From NCBI GenBank assembly GCA_027483645.1, contig JAIXUD010000017.1, positions 62,001-126,000 of the forward strand: a stretch of DNA of 64,000 nucleotides, written 5' to 3'. Position 1 is the first letter of the stretch, and the number at the start of each line of letters is the position of its first letter. Shown here in pieces: positions 17,300 through 25,491 of the stretch. Under the pieces are notes generated by a model. That model saw nothing but the letters and a program-made list of their open reading frames with translations, did not search any database and had not been told where the DNA came from. The position numbers were made by a program, and so were the translations under genes. This stretch comes from Sphingobacteriales bacterium (GTDB lineage Bacteria > Bacteroidota > Bacteroidia > Chitinophagales > CAIOSU01).

Positions 17300-17984
17300 C
17301 ATTAATACACAAAGAATATCTGCTGTTTTTAATGCTCTTGGTGAGTTACAAGAACATATCGTATTTGTTGGAGGTGCAACATTATCAGTATATGCAGAAA
17401 TAGAACAAACAGAAATACGTCCAACAAAAGATGTTGATTTGCTAGTAGAACTAGTAGCTTACAGCGATTTTGCAAAGTTAGAAGAGGAAATTCGTCGCTT
17501 AGGCTTTAAGAATGATGTTGAATCCGGGGTTATTTGCAGATTTAAACTTGGCGAAATCATTGTAGACATAATGCCCACAGATGAAAAAGTAATTGGGTTT
17601 TCAAATAAATGGTATAAAGATGGTTTCGAGAGTGCCGTTGAGTGTGAATTGACAGACGATAATAAAATTAAAATATTTTCCGCTCCTTACTTTTTGGCTT
17701 CAAAACTAGAAGCGTTCAAAAGCCGTGGAAAATATGATGGCAGAACCAGTCACGATTTTGAAGACATAGTGTTTCTTTTGGAAAATAGACCCTCGATATG
17801 GATTGAAATTGAGCAAGTCCCTCAAAATTTAGCGATATATCTAAAAACGGAATTCGCTCAATTATTAGAGGAACCACTTCACGCAGAATGGATAGGATGC
17901 CATGTAGAAAGATGGTCCCCACCTAGCACCTATTTCATAATTGAAAAAATGGAAGCCTTTGTAGCGAAACCTACACCCGCTTAA
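17289..17984 (+). CDS. AbiEii/AbiGii-type nucleotidyltransferase (probable toxin)
   Basis: The ATG at 17289 overlaps the upstream gene's end by 11 nt and gives a 231-residue product. The nucleotidyltransferase signature is visible at about residues 24-55: HIVFVGGATLSVYAE and then PTKDVDLLVEL, with the two catalytic aspartates in the D-x-D pattern. Downstream, EIIVDIMPTDEKVIG supplies the third acidic position, and LASKLEAFKSRGKYDGRTSHDFEDIVFLL is the conserved K..R.......D.ED motif of the AbiEii family. Such enzymes modify tRNA or related molecules to stop growth. The gene ends 14 nt from the murA stop codon of the opposite strand, and is clearly AT-rich. Confidence 0.8.
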   Translation: MRNDINTQRISAVFNALGELQEHIVFVGGATLSVYAEIEQTEIRPTKDVDLLVELVAYSDFAKLEEEIRRLGFKNDVESGVICRFKLGEIIVDIMPTDEKVIGFSNKWYKDGFESAVECELTDDNKIKIFSAPYFLASKLEAFKSRGKYDGRTSHDFEDIVFLLENRPSIWIEIEQVPQNLAIYLKTEFAQLLEEPLHAEWIGCHVERWSPPSTYFIIEKMEAFVAKPTPA

Positions 17985-19275
17985 TACTCGCCCCAAGGGC
18001 ATTCAACCTACCGTCAATATTTTGATAGCCACGGTCAATTTGGTTGATGTTGTGGATGCGGCTGGTGCCACTGGCGGATAGGGCTGCAATTAGTAGCGAT
18101 ACCCCGGCACGGATGTCGGGCGAGCTCATGGAGATGCCGCGCAGCTTATAAGCTTTGTTGATGCCCACTACCGATGCGCGGTGCGGGTCGCAAAGGATGA
18201 TTTGCGCGCCCATGTCAATCAGCTTATCTACAAAGAACAGGCGGCTCTCAAACATCTTTTGGTGGATGAGCACCGTGCCTTTGGCTTGGGTGGCTACTAC
18301 CAGCACAATGCTCAGCAAATCGGGCGTGAAGCCCGGCCAAGGCGCATCGGCAATGGTCATGATGGAGCCATCGATGAAGGTCTGTATCTCGTAGTGGTCT
18401 TGCTCGTGTACCACAATATCGTCGCCCACAATATCGAAGTTGATACCCAATCTGCGGAAGGTATCGGGGATGATGCCAAGGTGCTGCACACCGGCATCTT
18501 TAATAGTGATGGCGCTACCCGTCATAGCTGCTAGGCCAATAAAAGAGCCAATCTCAATCATATCTGGCAGCAAGCGGTGCTTGGTGCCACCAAGGGATTC
18601 AACGCCCTCAATATGCAACAGGTTTGAGCCGATGCCGTCAATCTTCGCACCCATGCGCACCAGCATATTGCAAAGCTGCTGTAGGTAGGGCTCGCAAGCG
18701 GCATTGAAAATGGTGGTTTTGCCTTTGGCGAGTACGGCCGCCATCACAATATTGGCAGTACCGGTTACCGAAGCCTCATCTAGCAACATATATGTGCCCG
18801 TAAGATGGCTGGCATCCACGTTGTACATATAGCTCTCGGCATCGTAGTTGAATTTGGCGCCCAGCTTCTCGAAACCGATAAAGTGGGTATCGAGCCTGCG
18901 GCGGCCAATTTTATCGCCACCGGGGCGGGGGATGTGTGCTTTCTTAAAACGCGCCAGCATAGGGCCCACCACCATAATGGAGCCACGCAGATTGGCAGCC
19001 TTCTTACGGAACTGCTCTGTGAGCATTACATCGGCGGTTACGTTCTTGGCTTCAAAGCTATAGGTATCGGCGCTTTCGCGGGTTACTATCACGCCCATGT
19101 CGCCCAATATATCTATCAGGTGGTTTACATCGAGGATATCCGGAATATTGGATATGGTGATTTTTTCGGAGGTAAGTAATACAGCGCTCAGTATTTGCAG
19201 GGCCTCGTTCTTAGCTCCTTGTGGGGTAATCTCGCCTTTCAGCTTTAGTCCCCCAACAACCTCGAAAGTATCCAT
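17971..19275 (-). CDS. murA: UDP-N-acetylglucosamine 1-carboxyvinyltransferase (MurA), Asp-type active site
   Basis: The 434-residue product catalyses the first committed step of peptidoglycan synthesis: transfer of enolpyruvate from PEP to UDP-GlcNAc, in the cytosol. Signatures include GGLKLKGEITPQGAKNEAL at the N-terminus (K22-N23 pair), and PGGDKIGRRRLDTHFIGF at about residues 118-134. In E. coli MurA the residue at D121 is the catalytic Cys115 that fosfomycin alkylates; an Asp there is known to give fosfomycin resistance. The C-terminal part has SPDIRAGVSLLIAAL and DRGYQNIDGRLNALGA. The protein is full length and lies next to the DUF4290 gene, an arrangement common in the phylum. The 3' end slightly overlaps the 3' end of the AbiEii gene (17971-17984). 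Confidence 0.95.
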   Translation of the reverse strand: MDTFEVVGGLKLKGEITPQGAKNEALQILSAVLLTSEKITISNIPDILDVNHLIDILGDMGVIVTRESADTYSFEAKNVTADVMLTEQFRKKAANLRGSIMVVGPMLARFKKAHIPRPGGDKIGRRRLDTHFIGFEKLGAKFNYDAESYMYNVDASHLTGTYMLLDEASVTGTANIVMAAVLAKGKTTIFNAACEPYLQQLCNMLVRMGAKIDGIGSNLLHIEGVESLGGTKHRLLPDMIEIGSFIGLAAMTGSAITIKDAGVQHLGIIPDTFRRLGINFDIVGDDIVVHEQDHYEIQTFIDGSIMTIADAPWPGFTPDLLSIVLVVATQAKGTVLIHQKMFESRLFFVDKLIDMGAQIILCDPHRASVVGINKAYKLRGISMSSPDIRAGVSLLIAALSASGTSRIHNINQIDRGYQNIDGRLNALGASIKRV

Positions 19276-19281
19276 GTAAGC

Positions 19282-19974
19282 TTATTTTTTGTGGCGTGGT
19301 TTGAAGTTTTTGTTGTGGCGTGGCTGTCCGCCGCCGCCGCCTTGGTTTTTGTTAGGGCCACCCGGGCGGCGCTTAAAGTTGCCCGCAGGGCGGTCGCCGT
19401 CGCGCTGTTGGAAACCACCGGCACGCTTCTCACGGGCAAGCAAATCCAAGTTGGTTTCTTCGCCCAGCTTCAGTTTGCCACGGCTCATGCGCTCCAGGTC
19501 ATCCATTATTACTTGGTTGTTCACCGTCTCGTTATTCCAGTTGGTGTGTACCAGTTTCATGTAGTTGCCTATCACCTCGGCAAACTCTTGGCGCTTTTGT
19601 GGGTCTTCCATCGCAATGGCTTTCTCAATCAGCGTCTCAATGTTTTTGCCGTAATGGCGGTGCTTAAACTCGCTTTGTGGGTAAGGTATGCGCTGGGGTT
19701 TGGCAAATATGGTCTCCCGGTCAGGAATAGGGTATGGCGACTCCACGTTAAGTTTGAAGTCGCTCATAATAATGATATGGTCCCAAAGCTTGTGGCGGAA
19801 ATCCTCCACGTTCTTTAGGTGCGGGTTAAGCTGGCCCATCAGTTCTATAACAATCTTGGCTTGCTCGTTGCGTTTTTTGTCGTCTTCTATTTCCAGGAGG
19901 TATTCCACCATCCGTTGCACGTTGCGGCCATACTCGGTCATTTCTAACCTGCCGCGCTCGGTATTATAATTCAT
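19282..19974 (-). CDS. DUF4290 protein with Gly/Arg/Lys-rich tail
   Basis: The 230-residue product matches DUF4290: the N-terminus has TERGRLEMTEYGRNVQRMVEY, then LKNVEDFRHKLWDHIIIMSDF and later YPIPDRETIFAKPQRIPYP. The last 40-50 residues are low complexity (FKRRPGGPNKNQGGGGGQPR), basic and disordered, possibly RNA or nucleic-acid binding. It is 6 nt upstream of murA in the same direction, so it probably belongs to one operon with murA. DUF4290 has no known function; synteny with murA suggests a link to envelope growth but this is inference. Confidence 0.85.
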   Translation of the reverse strand: MNYNTERGRLEMTEYGRNVQRMVEYLLEIEDDKKRNEQAKIVIELMGQLNPHLKNVEDFRHKLWDHIIIMSDFKLNVESPYPIPDRETIFAKPQRIPYPQSEFKHRHYGKNIETLIEKAIAMEDPQKRQEFAEVIGNYMKLVHTNWNNETVNNQVIMDDLERMSRGKLKLGEETNLDLLAREKRAGGFQQRDGDRPAGNFKRRPGGPNKNQGGGGGQPRHNKNFKPRHKK

Positions 19975-20115
19975 GAAGTTGATTTACTGTATTTACAAAG
20001 GTAGCTAATTTCTTTTTAGTGGATAAACATGCCAAAGGCAGCGCTTCCCAGTGGTGGCATCCCGTTTGAAACGAGACGCCAGATATTGCATTACGTACTT
20101 AGCCTAGATAGGGGG

Positions 20116-22461
20116 TTATATCGCTTCTTTCTCATACAGATATGATTGAAAGCCTACGAACGTTTCCCTGATGCTCTTAATATCCCCTAGCTCGTGCTTG
20201 GCATCGGCAATGGCATGATATTTCAATTCTAATAAGCGAGGTAGCTTAATATCATCTAGTTCGTCAATACCCGATTGCACATACTGTTGCAGCACAAAAT
20301 CCAAAAATGCTTGCTGTTTAGGATTGTAGCTGTTTAAATGTACGCGTGCCCTTGTGGCACGGGTGGTTCTTTCCAAAGGCGTGCTATGAAAAGCCACATA
20401 CGATAATACGTCGTACAAGTCGCTGTTTTCGGCTTGTATTAGGTTTTGCAATTCTTGTAGCTGTGCCCTTGGATAGCCTTTTTCTTGTAGTTCTTCCAGC
20501 AGTTTTTTGCGGGTATCGGGGCGGCTCCAAAGGGTACGCAGTTCCTCCTCGTTTGCAAATAGCGAGGGTAAAGCACCAAACATACTTTCTAGAAACTGTT
20601 GCGATGAAATGGGTTTACCATCAGGGCTCCAAAAGCTGGTGCGGGTCATGTGTTGAAGTTCCCTTATTTTACCATCGGCCAGCTTTATTTTAAGTATTCG
20701 ACGTGGGGCATCCGGTTCTTTCACAAATCCTGGCAATCGGTCATCGTCGTCAATGTCATAATCTTCGATAGGTTTGATGGGCCGAGGTGTTGGCGGTACT
20801 GGCTCCATGGGTTCACCGTCCCATGCCGGGTCGCTAAAGTGATGGTGTGCCGCTACAAAGTCGTAAATGGTAAAGTAGTCTTTACCGTCAAACAACCTGG
20901 TACCGCGGCCTATTATCTGCTTAAATTCCACCATGGAGTTTACAGGGCGCATGAGCACAATATTGCGCACCTCGGGTGCATCTACGCCCGTACTTAGTTT
21001 TTGTGAAGTAGTGAGTACGGTAGGTATGCGTTTCTCGTTATCTTGAAAATCTTTAAGGTGCTGCTCGCCCAATGCCCCATCGTCGGCCGTTACCCGATGG
21101 CAATAGTTGGCATTTCTGCTGGTTGCCATTTGATTGATGAGGTCTCTAACTGCCAAGGCATGTTTCTGGGTAGCACAAAACACAATGGTTTTATGGTTTT
21201 GGTCTATTCGCTCCATCAATAGCTTTACGCGATAGGCTTCCCGTTCTTTTATTTCGATAATGCGATTGAAATCAGCCTCCACATATCGTTTGCCTTCTTC
21301 TAGCTCACCATCTTCAATGCTATCGTCGTTGGTATATACGTAGTCGTCAATGGTGGTTTTTATCTCCTGTACTTTAAACGGCGTAAGAAAGCCATCATTT
21401 ATACCTTCCTTAAGCGAATACACATACACCGGCTCGCCGAAGTATTTATAGGTATCGCCGTTTACATCGCGTTTTGGCGTGGCGGTAAGGCCCAGTTGGG
21501 TGGCAGGGCTGAAGTAGTCCATAATGGCGCGCCAGTTGCTTTCATCGTTGGCACCGCCACGGTGGCACTCGTCTATTATAATGAAGTCGAAAAAGTCTTT
21601 CGGGTATTCCCCAAAGTACGGTGTATCATTGGGGCCGCTCATAAAGGTTTGGAAGATGGTAAAGAATACGCTACCGTTTTTGGGCACTTTGCCCTTCTTC
21701 TTTATTTCGCTAGGCTTAATGCGCACCAAGGCTTCTTCCTCAAAAGCACTAAACGAGTTAAAGGCTTGATTGGCCAATATGTTGCGGTCGGCAAGGAAAA
21801 GGATGCGCGGGTGGCGCTGCCCATCTCGGTTGATGTTCCATTTGCTTTGGAAGAGTTTCCAAGCTATTTGGAAGGCAATGGCCGTTTTACCCGTACCGGT
21901 AGCCAAGGTAAGCAACATGCGCTGTTTGCCTTCGGCAACGCCCTCTAGCACTCTGGTAATGGCGGTATCTTGGTAGTAGCGAGGCTGCCAAGTGCCTCCA
22001 CGGTCTTCGAAAGGAACGGATAGCAATCGCTCGCGCCATTCAATCTCCTCAATGGGTTGGGTAGCCTCTTCTTTGCCGTAGGTAAGCTCCCAAAGCTCGT
22101 CGGGTGTAGGGAAGGCGGCACAATCGCCCTCTCGGCCCTCGTGCATATCCACTTGGTAGTGCTGGTGGCCGTTGGTGCAATAGGTATAGCGCACCTGCAT
22201 CATGCCCGCATATAGCTTGGCTTGCCCCAGCCCTTCGGTATAGTGCTTGGTTTCGGCTTTTGCTTCAATGATGCCCACAATACGGTTGCGGTATACCAAC
22301 AGGTAATCGGCAATGGCAGGCTTTTCACGCTTACCGTTGCCTATTAGGCGGCCTTTGGTAATGTGGTATTCGCGGCGTACAAAGCTATCGGCCACGGTGC
22401 CCCAGCCCGCGGCGCGCAGCGCCGGGTCAATCAATTCTGCCCTGGTTTCCGATTCGTTCAT
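20116..22461 (-). CDS. hsdR: Type I restriction enzyme HsdR subunit
   Basis: The 781-residue product is the motor and nuclease subunit of a type I R-M enzyme, which cleaves unmodified DNA far from its site after ATP-driven translocation. The N-terminal PD-(D/E)xK nuclease is seen at residues about 52-68 (AIADYLL and then GIIEAKAE, with D52, E66, K68). The helicase domain has Walker A ATGTGKT (187-193), the DECH box (297-300), LTATPKRD, and a later GRGTRL motif VI. Its start ATG overlaps the end of the upstream AlbA-like gene by 4 nt. The family resembles the EcoEI type in length and C-terminal domain. It appears intact. It is the last gene of the hsdM-hsdS-albA-hsdR operon. Confidence 0.93.
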   Translation of the reverse strand: MNESETRAELIDPALRAAGWGTVADSFVRREYHITKGRLIGNGKREKPAIADYLLVYRNRIVGIIEAKAETKHYTEGLGQAKLYAGMMQVRYTYCTNGHQHYQVDMHEGREGDCAAFPTPDELWELTYGKEEATQPIEEIEWRERLLSVPFEDRGGTWQPRYYQDTAITRVLEGVAEGKQRMLLTLATGTGKTAIAFQIAWKLFQSKWNINRDGQRHPRILFLADRNILANQAFNSFSAFEEEALVRIKPSEIKKKGKVPKNGSVFFTIFQTFMSGPNDTPYFGEYPKDFFDFIIIDECHRGGANDESNWRAIMDYFSPATQLGLTATPKRDVNGDTYKYFGEPVYVYSLKEGINDGFLTPFKVQEIKTTIDDYVYTNDDSIEDGELEEGKRYVEADFNRIIEIKEREAYRVKLLMERIDQNHKTIVFCATQKHALAVRDLINQMATSRNANYCHRVTADDGALGEQHLKDFQDNEKRIPTVLTTSQKLSTGVDAPEVRNIVLMRPVNSMVEFKQIIGRGTRLFDGKDYFTIYDFVAAHHHFSDPAWDGEPMEPVPPTPRPIKPIEDYDIDDDDRLPGFVKEPDAPRRILKIKLADGKIRELQHMTRTSFWSPDGKPISSQQFLESMFGALPSLFANEEELRTLWSRPDTRKKLLEELQEKGYPRAQLQELQNLIQAENSDLYDVLSYVAFHSTPLERTTRATRARVHLNSYNPKQQAFLDFVLQQYVQSGIDELDDIKLPRLLELKYHAIADAKHELGDIKSIRETFVGFQSYLYEKEAI

Positions 22462-24143
22462 GATTGCGGCCTTTCTAGTTGCGAGCTAATGTTTTCATTT
22501 AAAAAGTATCCCCCAGTTTTGGTCGATTCTCCCTTAAATTCCACAATATTTGCTTTGGCCAATATCCCTAAATATCGTTCGGCAGTCCTAAGCTTCCACC
22601 CCGTTAATTTTACATAATCGGGCAATCTTAAACCTGGTTGGCCATCCACAAGCAATATCAATTGCGATAAGTTATCGATTACTTTTTTTGTTTGCAAAGG
22701 TATTAATTGTACAACTATAGCTTCGGCTATCTGTCCCTTTGCTCCGCCATTTTCAGATTTTGCTCCGCCATTTATTGTATCACTTCCACCAGTTCCAGCA
22801 TTTGCACCGCCATTTATCGTATCAGTTAGCTCATTTATCGTATCACTTCCATCATTTACAGTATCTGCACCGCCATTTATTGTATCACTTTCACCAGTTC
22901 CAGCATTTGCACCGCCATTTACAGTATCATTTGCAGTATCATTTACAGTATCATTTGCAGTATCACCTTCAGCAGGTACAGGTATAACTGTCCTGAAAAC
23001 AACGCCCTCAATAAATTGCGGCCTAACCTGGTTGCCCGTGTACTCATTAATAAGCCGGTGTATGTTCATTACGCCCGAACCCAGTTCTTCTACCCTGCCC
23101 AATTGTATAAAGAAACGCGCAATAGTAGGGTTTTTGGGGTAAGATGAGAAGGCGTTAACATCTATCGGGCCATTACCGTGCGGATTGTTGGCGTTTTCTA
23201 CCGTTACATTATCGGGGCCTATCACCAGCTTGGCTGGGTAGGCATTGGTATACTCACGGTGCACTAGTGTGTTAGCCACCACTTCCCTAAAAATAAGCGT
23301 GCGCAGGCTGCGCCTTTGGCTGCCTTGTAGGTAAAATTTATCGGGCAGGTGCTTGGCTACAAAAGCCATTAGTTGCTCGTATGCCTCTATTAGGTTGGTG
23401 CGCACATCGGCCCGGTCATCATAGCGCTGTAGGTCGTTTACCCGCAGCAGTGCATCGGTTTTGTAGTGGGGCACTATGCTGTGTATCAGCTCATCGGTGC
23501 CAAATAGCAAGGCCGCCGCCAGCGTGTAGCCTTCTTGGCCAGTGGTGGCATCGGTACGGTACAGGCCAGCAAGCCGCATCATTTGCTCATTGTCCACGGC
23601 CAGCCAAGGGTGGTCGGGGTTGTGGCTGCTTATCAGGTTGCGGGCTTTGGCAAACAGGTGTGGCACAAACTGCCCCAACCGAAGGTGGGCATACACCTGC
23701 CCCTCGGTATAGTGGCTGCGCTTGCGGTTGTGTATCTCGGCAATTTGGGCCGCCCCGGTTATGCGGTAGTCACCCTCATGGCCGCGGTCATACACCACAT
23801 TGGCAGAGTGGTGCACTTGTGAGCTTACTGGTACCGGCACATGAATGATGTTGTGGCCACCAACTAGGTAACTTACCGGTTGAAGCATGTGGGGCGGGTT
23901 TAGCTTTTGTGGGTTGTTGCTTAGGCTGGCTATTTCGGCTAACATGGCCTGTACCCGCGTGGCAACTACCCCCGCTATGGTTCCATCGTCTTTCACGCCC
24001 AGCAGTACATCGCCGCCCTCGCGGTTGAGCATGGCGCACACGGTCTCGAATAGGTTGCCCGGCACGGCCGTGGCAGCCTGCTTAAACTCGAGCTGTACGC
24101 CCTCGCTCCGTGTTAACAACCTATTTACCCGCTCAAGACTCAT
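22458..24143 (-). CDS. AlbA_2/Schlafen-like ATP-binding protein in the hsd operon
   Basis: The product (561 residues from ATG 24143; the frame to 24149 would use a TTG) has three parts. An AlbA_2 domain at about residues 12-130 contains the family signature EFKQAATAVPGNLFETVCAMLNREGGDVLLGV. A GHKL-type ATPase-like part follows at about 275-370, with REVVANTLVHREYTNAYPAKL, then GPDNVTVENANNP and a GRVEELGSGVMNIH pattern. A linker of low complexity (about 393-470) is encoded by a minisatellite. The C-terminal wHTH-like part (about 475-550) contains LPDYVKLTGWKLRTAERYL. Such proteins often sit inside type I R-M loci and may regulate or assist the enzyme; the role is not established. It overlaps hsdR by 4 nt, so the two are coupled. 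Confidence 0.85.
   Translation of the reverse strand: MSLERVNRLLTRSEGVQLEFKQAATAVPGNLFETVCAMLNREGGDVLLGVKDDGTIAGVVATRVQAMLAEIASLSNNPQKLNPPHMLQPVSYLVGGHNIIHVPVPVSSQVHHSANVVYDRGHEGDYRITGAAQIAEIHNRKRSHYTEGQVYAHLRLGQFVPHLFAKARNLISSHNPDHPWLAVDNEQMMRLAGLYRTDATTGQEGYTLAAALLFGTDELIHSIVPHYKTDALLRVNDLQRYDDRADVRTNLIEAYEQLMAFVAKHLPDKFYLQGSQRRSLRTLIFREVVANTLVHREYTNAYPAKLVIGPDNVTVENANNPHGNGPIDVNAFSSYPKNPTIARFFIQLGRVEELGSGVMNIHRLINEYTGNQVRPQFIEGVVFRTVIPVPAEGDTANDTVNDTANDTVNGGANAGTGESDTINGGADTVNDGSDTINELTDTINGGANAGTGGSDTINGGAKSENGGAKGQIAEAIVVQLIPLQTKKVIDNLSQLILLVDGQPGLRLPDYVKLTGWKLRTAERYLGILAKANIVEFKGESTKTGGYFLNENISSQLERPQS
22739..22975. repeat. In-frame minisatellite in the AlbA/Schlafen-like gene
   Basis: A block starting CCGCCATTTATTGTATCAC at about 22768 is repeated at about 22871 with few changes, and a 12-bp unit (ACAGTATCATTT/GCAGTATCATTT) occurs four times in tandem at about 22921-22968. 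The units have lengths divisible by three and encode NDTANDTV, DTINGGA and ANAGTG. Length changes would keep the frame, so the linker can vary. Confidence 0.8.
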
Positions 24144-24231
24144 TATCAATTTTCTTTTCCAATTACGCCGAATTTGGGGTAATTAACTTTTATCCAATTA
24201 TGGCACATTCGCCACAATTAAAATTAAGCCA

Positions 24232-25491
24232 TCAAATAACCTTTGCCGCTGTTTTAGTTACCTCTTTTGCTGTTAACTCCCCACTAAAGGCTTTTTCTAA
24301 TAGGGATTGTTTGAGGTTGTCCAATGCTTCGTATTTGGCTTGATAAGTCTTTTCTAAATGCTTGGTTTGTACAAGTAGCACTTCTAATTCCGCAACTATC
24401 GCTTTTTGGGTTACTATGTCTGAGGGAAAACAAAAAATGAACTTTTTGATTGTTTCCGTCGATAAATTGGCCTGCCTTGTTCCATTTGCCGATTCGTACA
24501 ACACATCTAAAAATACTCGAGAAATTAAGAAAAAGTAAAGAATACCTTTACTCACAAATGAATCATTGGTTATTGTAATTTTAGATATTCGCTGGTTTAA
24601 TAATAAAATTTTATCCGTTTCTGGAATCTTAACCGTAAATCCATAATCTTCTTTACCCGTTGTGCCAGTTAGAGAAAGAATAAGATCCCCTTCTTTAAGT
24701 ACATATCTTTCATACAGGGAAGCATAAGAGTCAGGATAGTAAACTGGGGTTCTATCTAAATTTAACACATTTTGATATAGATTGCCCATTCTAACTAACT
24801 GAACATTGGAAGTTTCAACAGTATCATTGCTTTTGAAGGCAAAACCATTTAAAAATGTTAAGAAATCCCCCAACCTTTTCTCCACCCATCCATCACCTTT
24901 CTCGGTAAAAATCTGGTTAAGGCGACTTTGGAACAGCTCGCGGGCATTGATGATGTTGCGCTCAATATTCGCCTTGGCTTGGTCTATCGCCGCAAAGGCT
25001 TCATCCAAAATGGCTACTATACGTTCTTGCTCGGCTAGTGGCGGCACGGGGATTCGGAAACTCTTAACGTTATCATCAGTTACAGCAGGATAGGCAGCAC
25101 CCTTCTGCAAAGCTTCCATTTCACTATAAAATCCCTCTAATTGCAATGCATAAAATAAATAGGAAGATATTACTTTTTTAACATTAGGCCTTAATACCAC
25201 AAACCCGGTACTACAAATCTGCCCGTCAAACTCTTCCGGAATTATTGCAACTCTTCTTAATGTAGGCCTTGTAGTTGCAAATATTATATCTCCAGTTTCA
25301 ACTATTTTTTTAGCCCTGCTGGGAGCATTTTTATAATTAATTAAGATACTAGAAGTAATACAAAGCTCCTCCCTAGATACTGCACTTAAGTCAATATACT
25401 CAAACTCATCGTTAACATGGTTTTCCCATTTAATAGTTTTGGTGCGTACACATACCTCTCCCAATTCCCGAATTTTCGGTTCTTCCCTCAT
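24232..25491 (-). CDS. hsdS: Type I R-M specificity subunit HsdS
   Basis: The 419-residue protein carries two target-recognition domains (about residues 1-150 and 205-375), each followed by a conserved helix. The first spacer helix has PLAEQERIVAILDEAFAAID and then QAKANIERNI (about 151-180), and the second has QKAIVAELEVLLVQTKHLEKT. HsdS decides which bipartite DNA sequence is methylated and cut. The two recognition halves are distinct, so the target cannot be predicted from sequence. It starts with an ATG that overlaps the hsdM stop by 4 nt. Recognition domain 1 and 2 look unlike each other, with AT-rich coding in the TRDs, as usual for exchanged TRDs. Confidence 0.93.
   Translation of the reverse strand: MREEPKIRELGEVCVRTKTIKWENHVNDEFEYIDLSAVSREELCITSSILINYKNAPSRAKKIVETGDIIFATTRPTLRRVAIIPEEFDGQICSTGFVVLRPNVKKVISSYLFYALQLEGFYSEMEALQKGAAYPAVTDDNVKSFRIPVPPLAEQERIVAILDEAFAAIDQAKANIERNIINARELFQSRLNQIFTEKGDGWVEKRLGDFLTFLNGFAFKSNDTVETSNVQLVRMGNLYQNVLNLDRTPVYYPDSYASLYERYVLKEGDLILSLTGTTGKEDYGFTVKIPETDKILLLNQRISKITITNDSFVSKGILYFFLISRVFLDVLYESANGTRQANLSTETIKKFIFCFPSDIVTQKAIVAELEVLLVQTKHLEKTYQAKYEALDNLKQSLLEKAFSGELTAKEVTKTAAKVI

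Noticed and set aside
22739..22987. Repeats in the AlbA-like gene as a possible CRISPR array
   Set aside because: The repeats have no regular unique spacers and are in frame with a coding gene.
23381..23848. 155-residue plus-strand frame opposite the AlbA-like gene
   Set aside because: It is Cys/His/Pro-rich, typical of an antisense frame, and lies in the middle of a supported gene.
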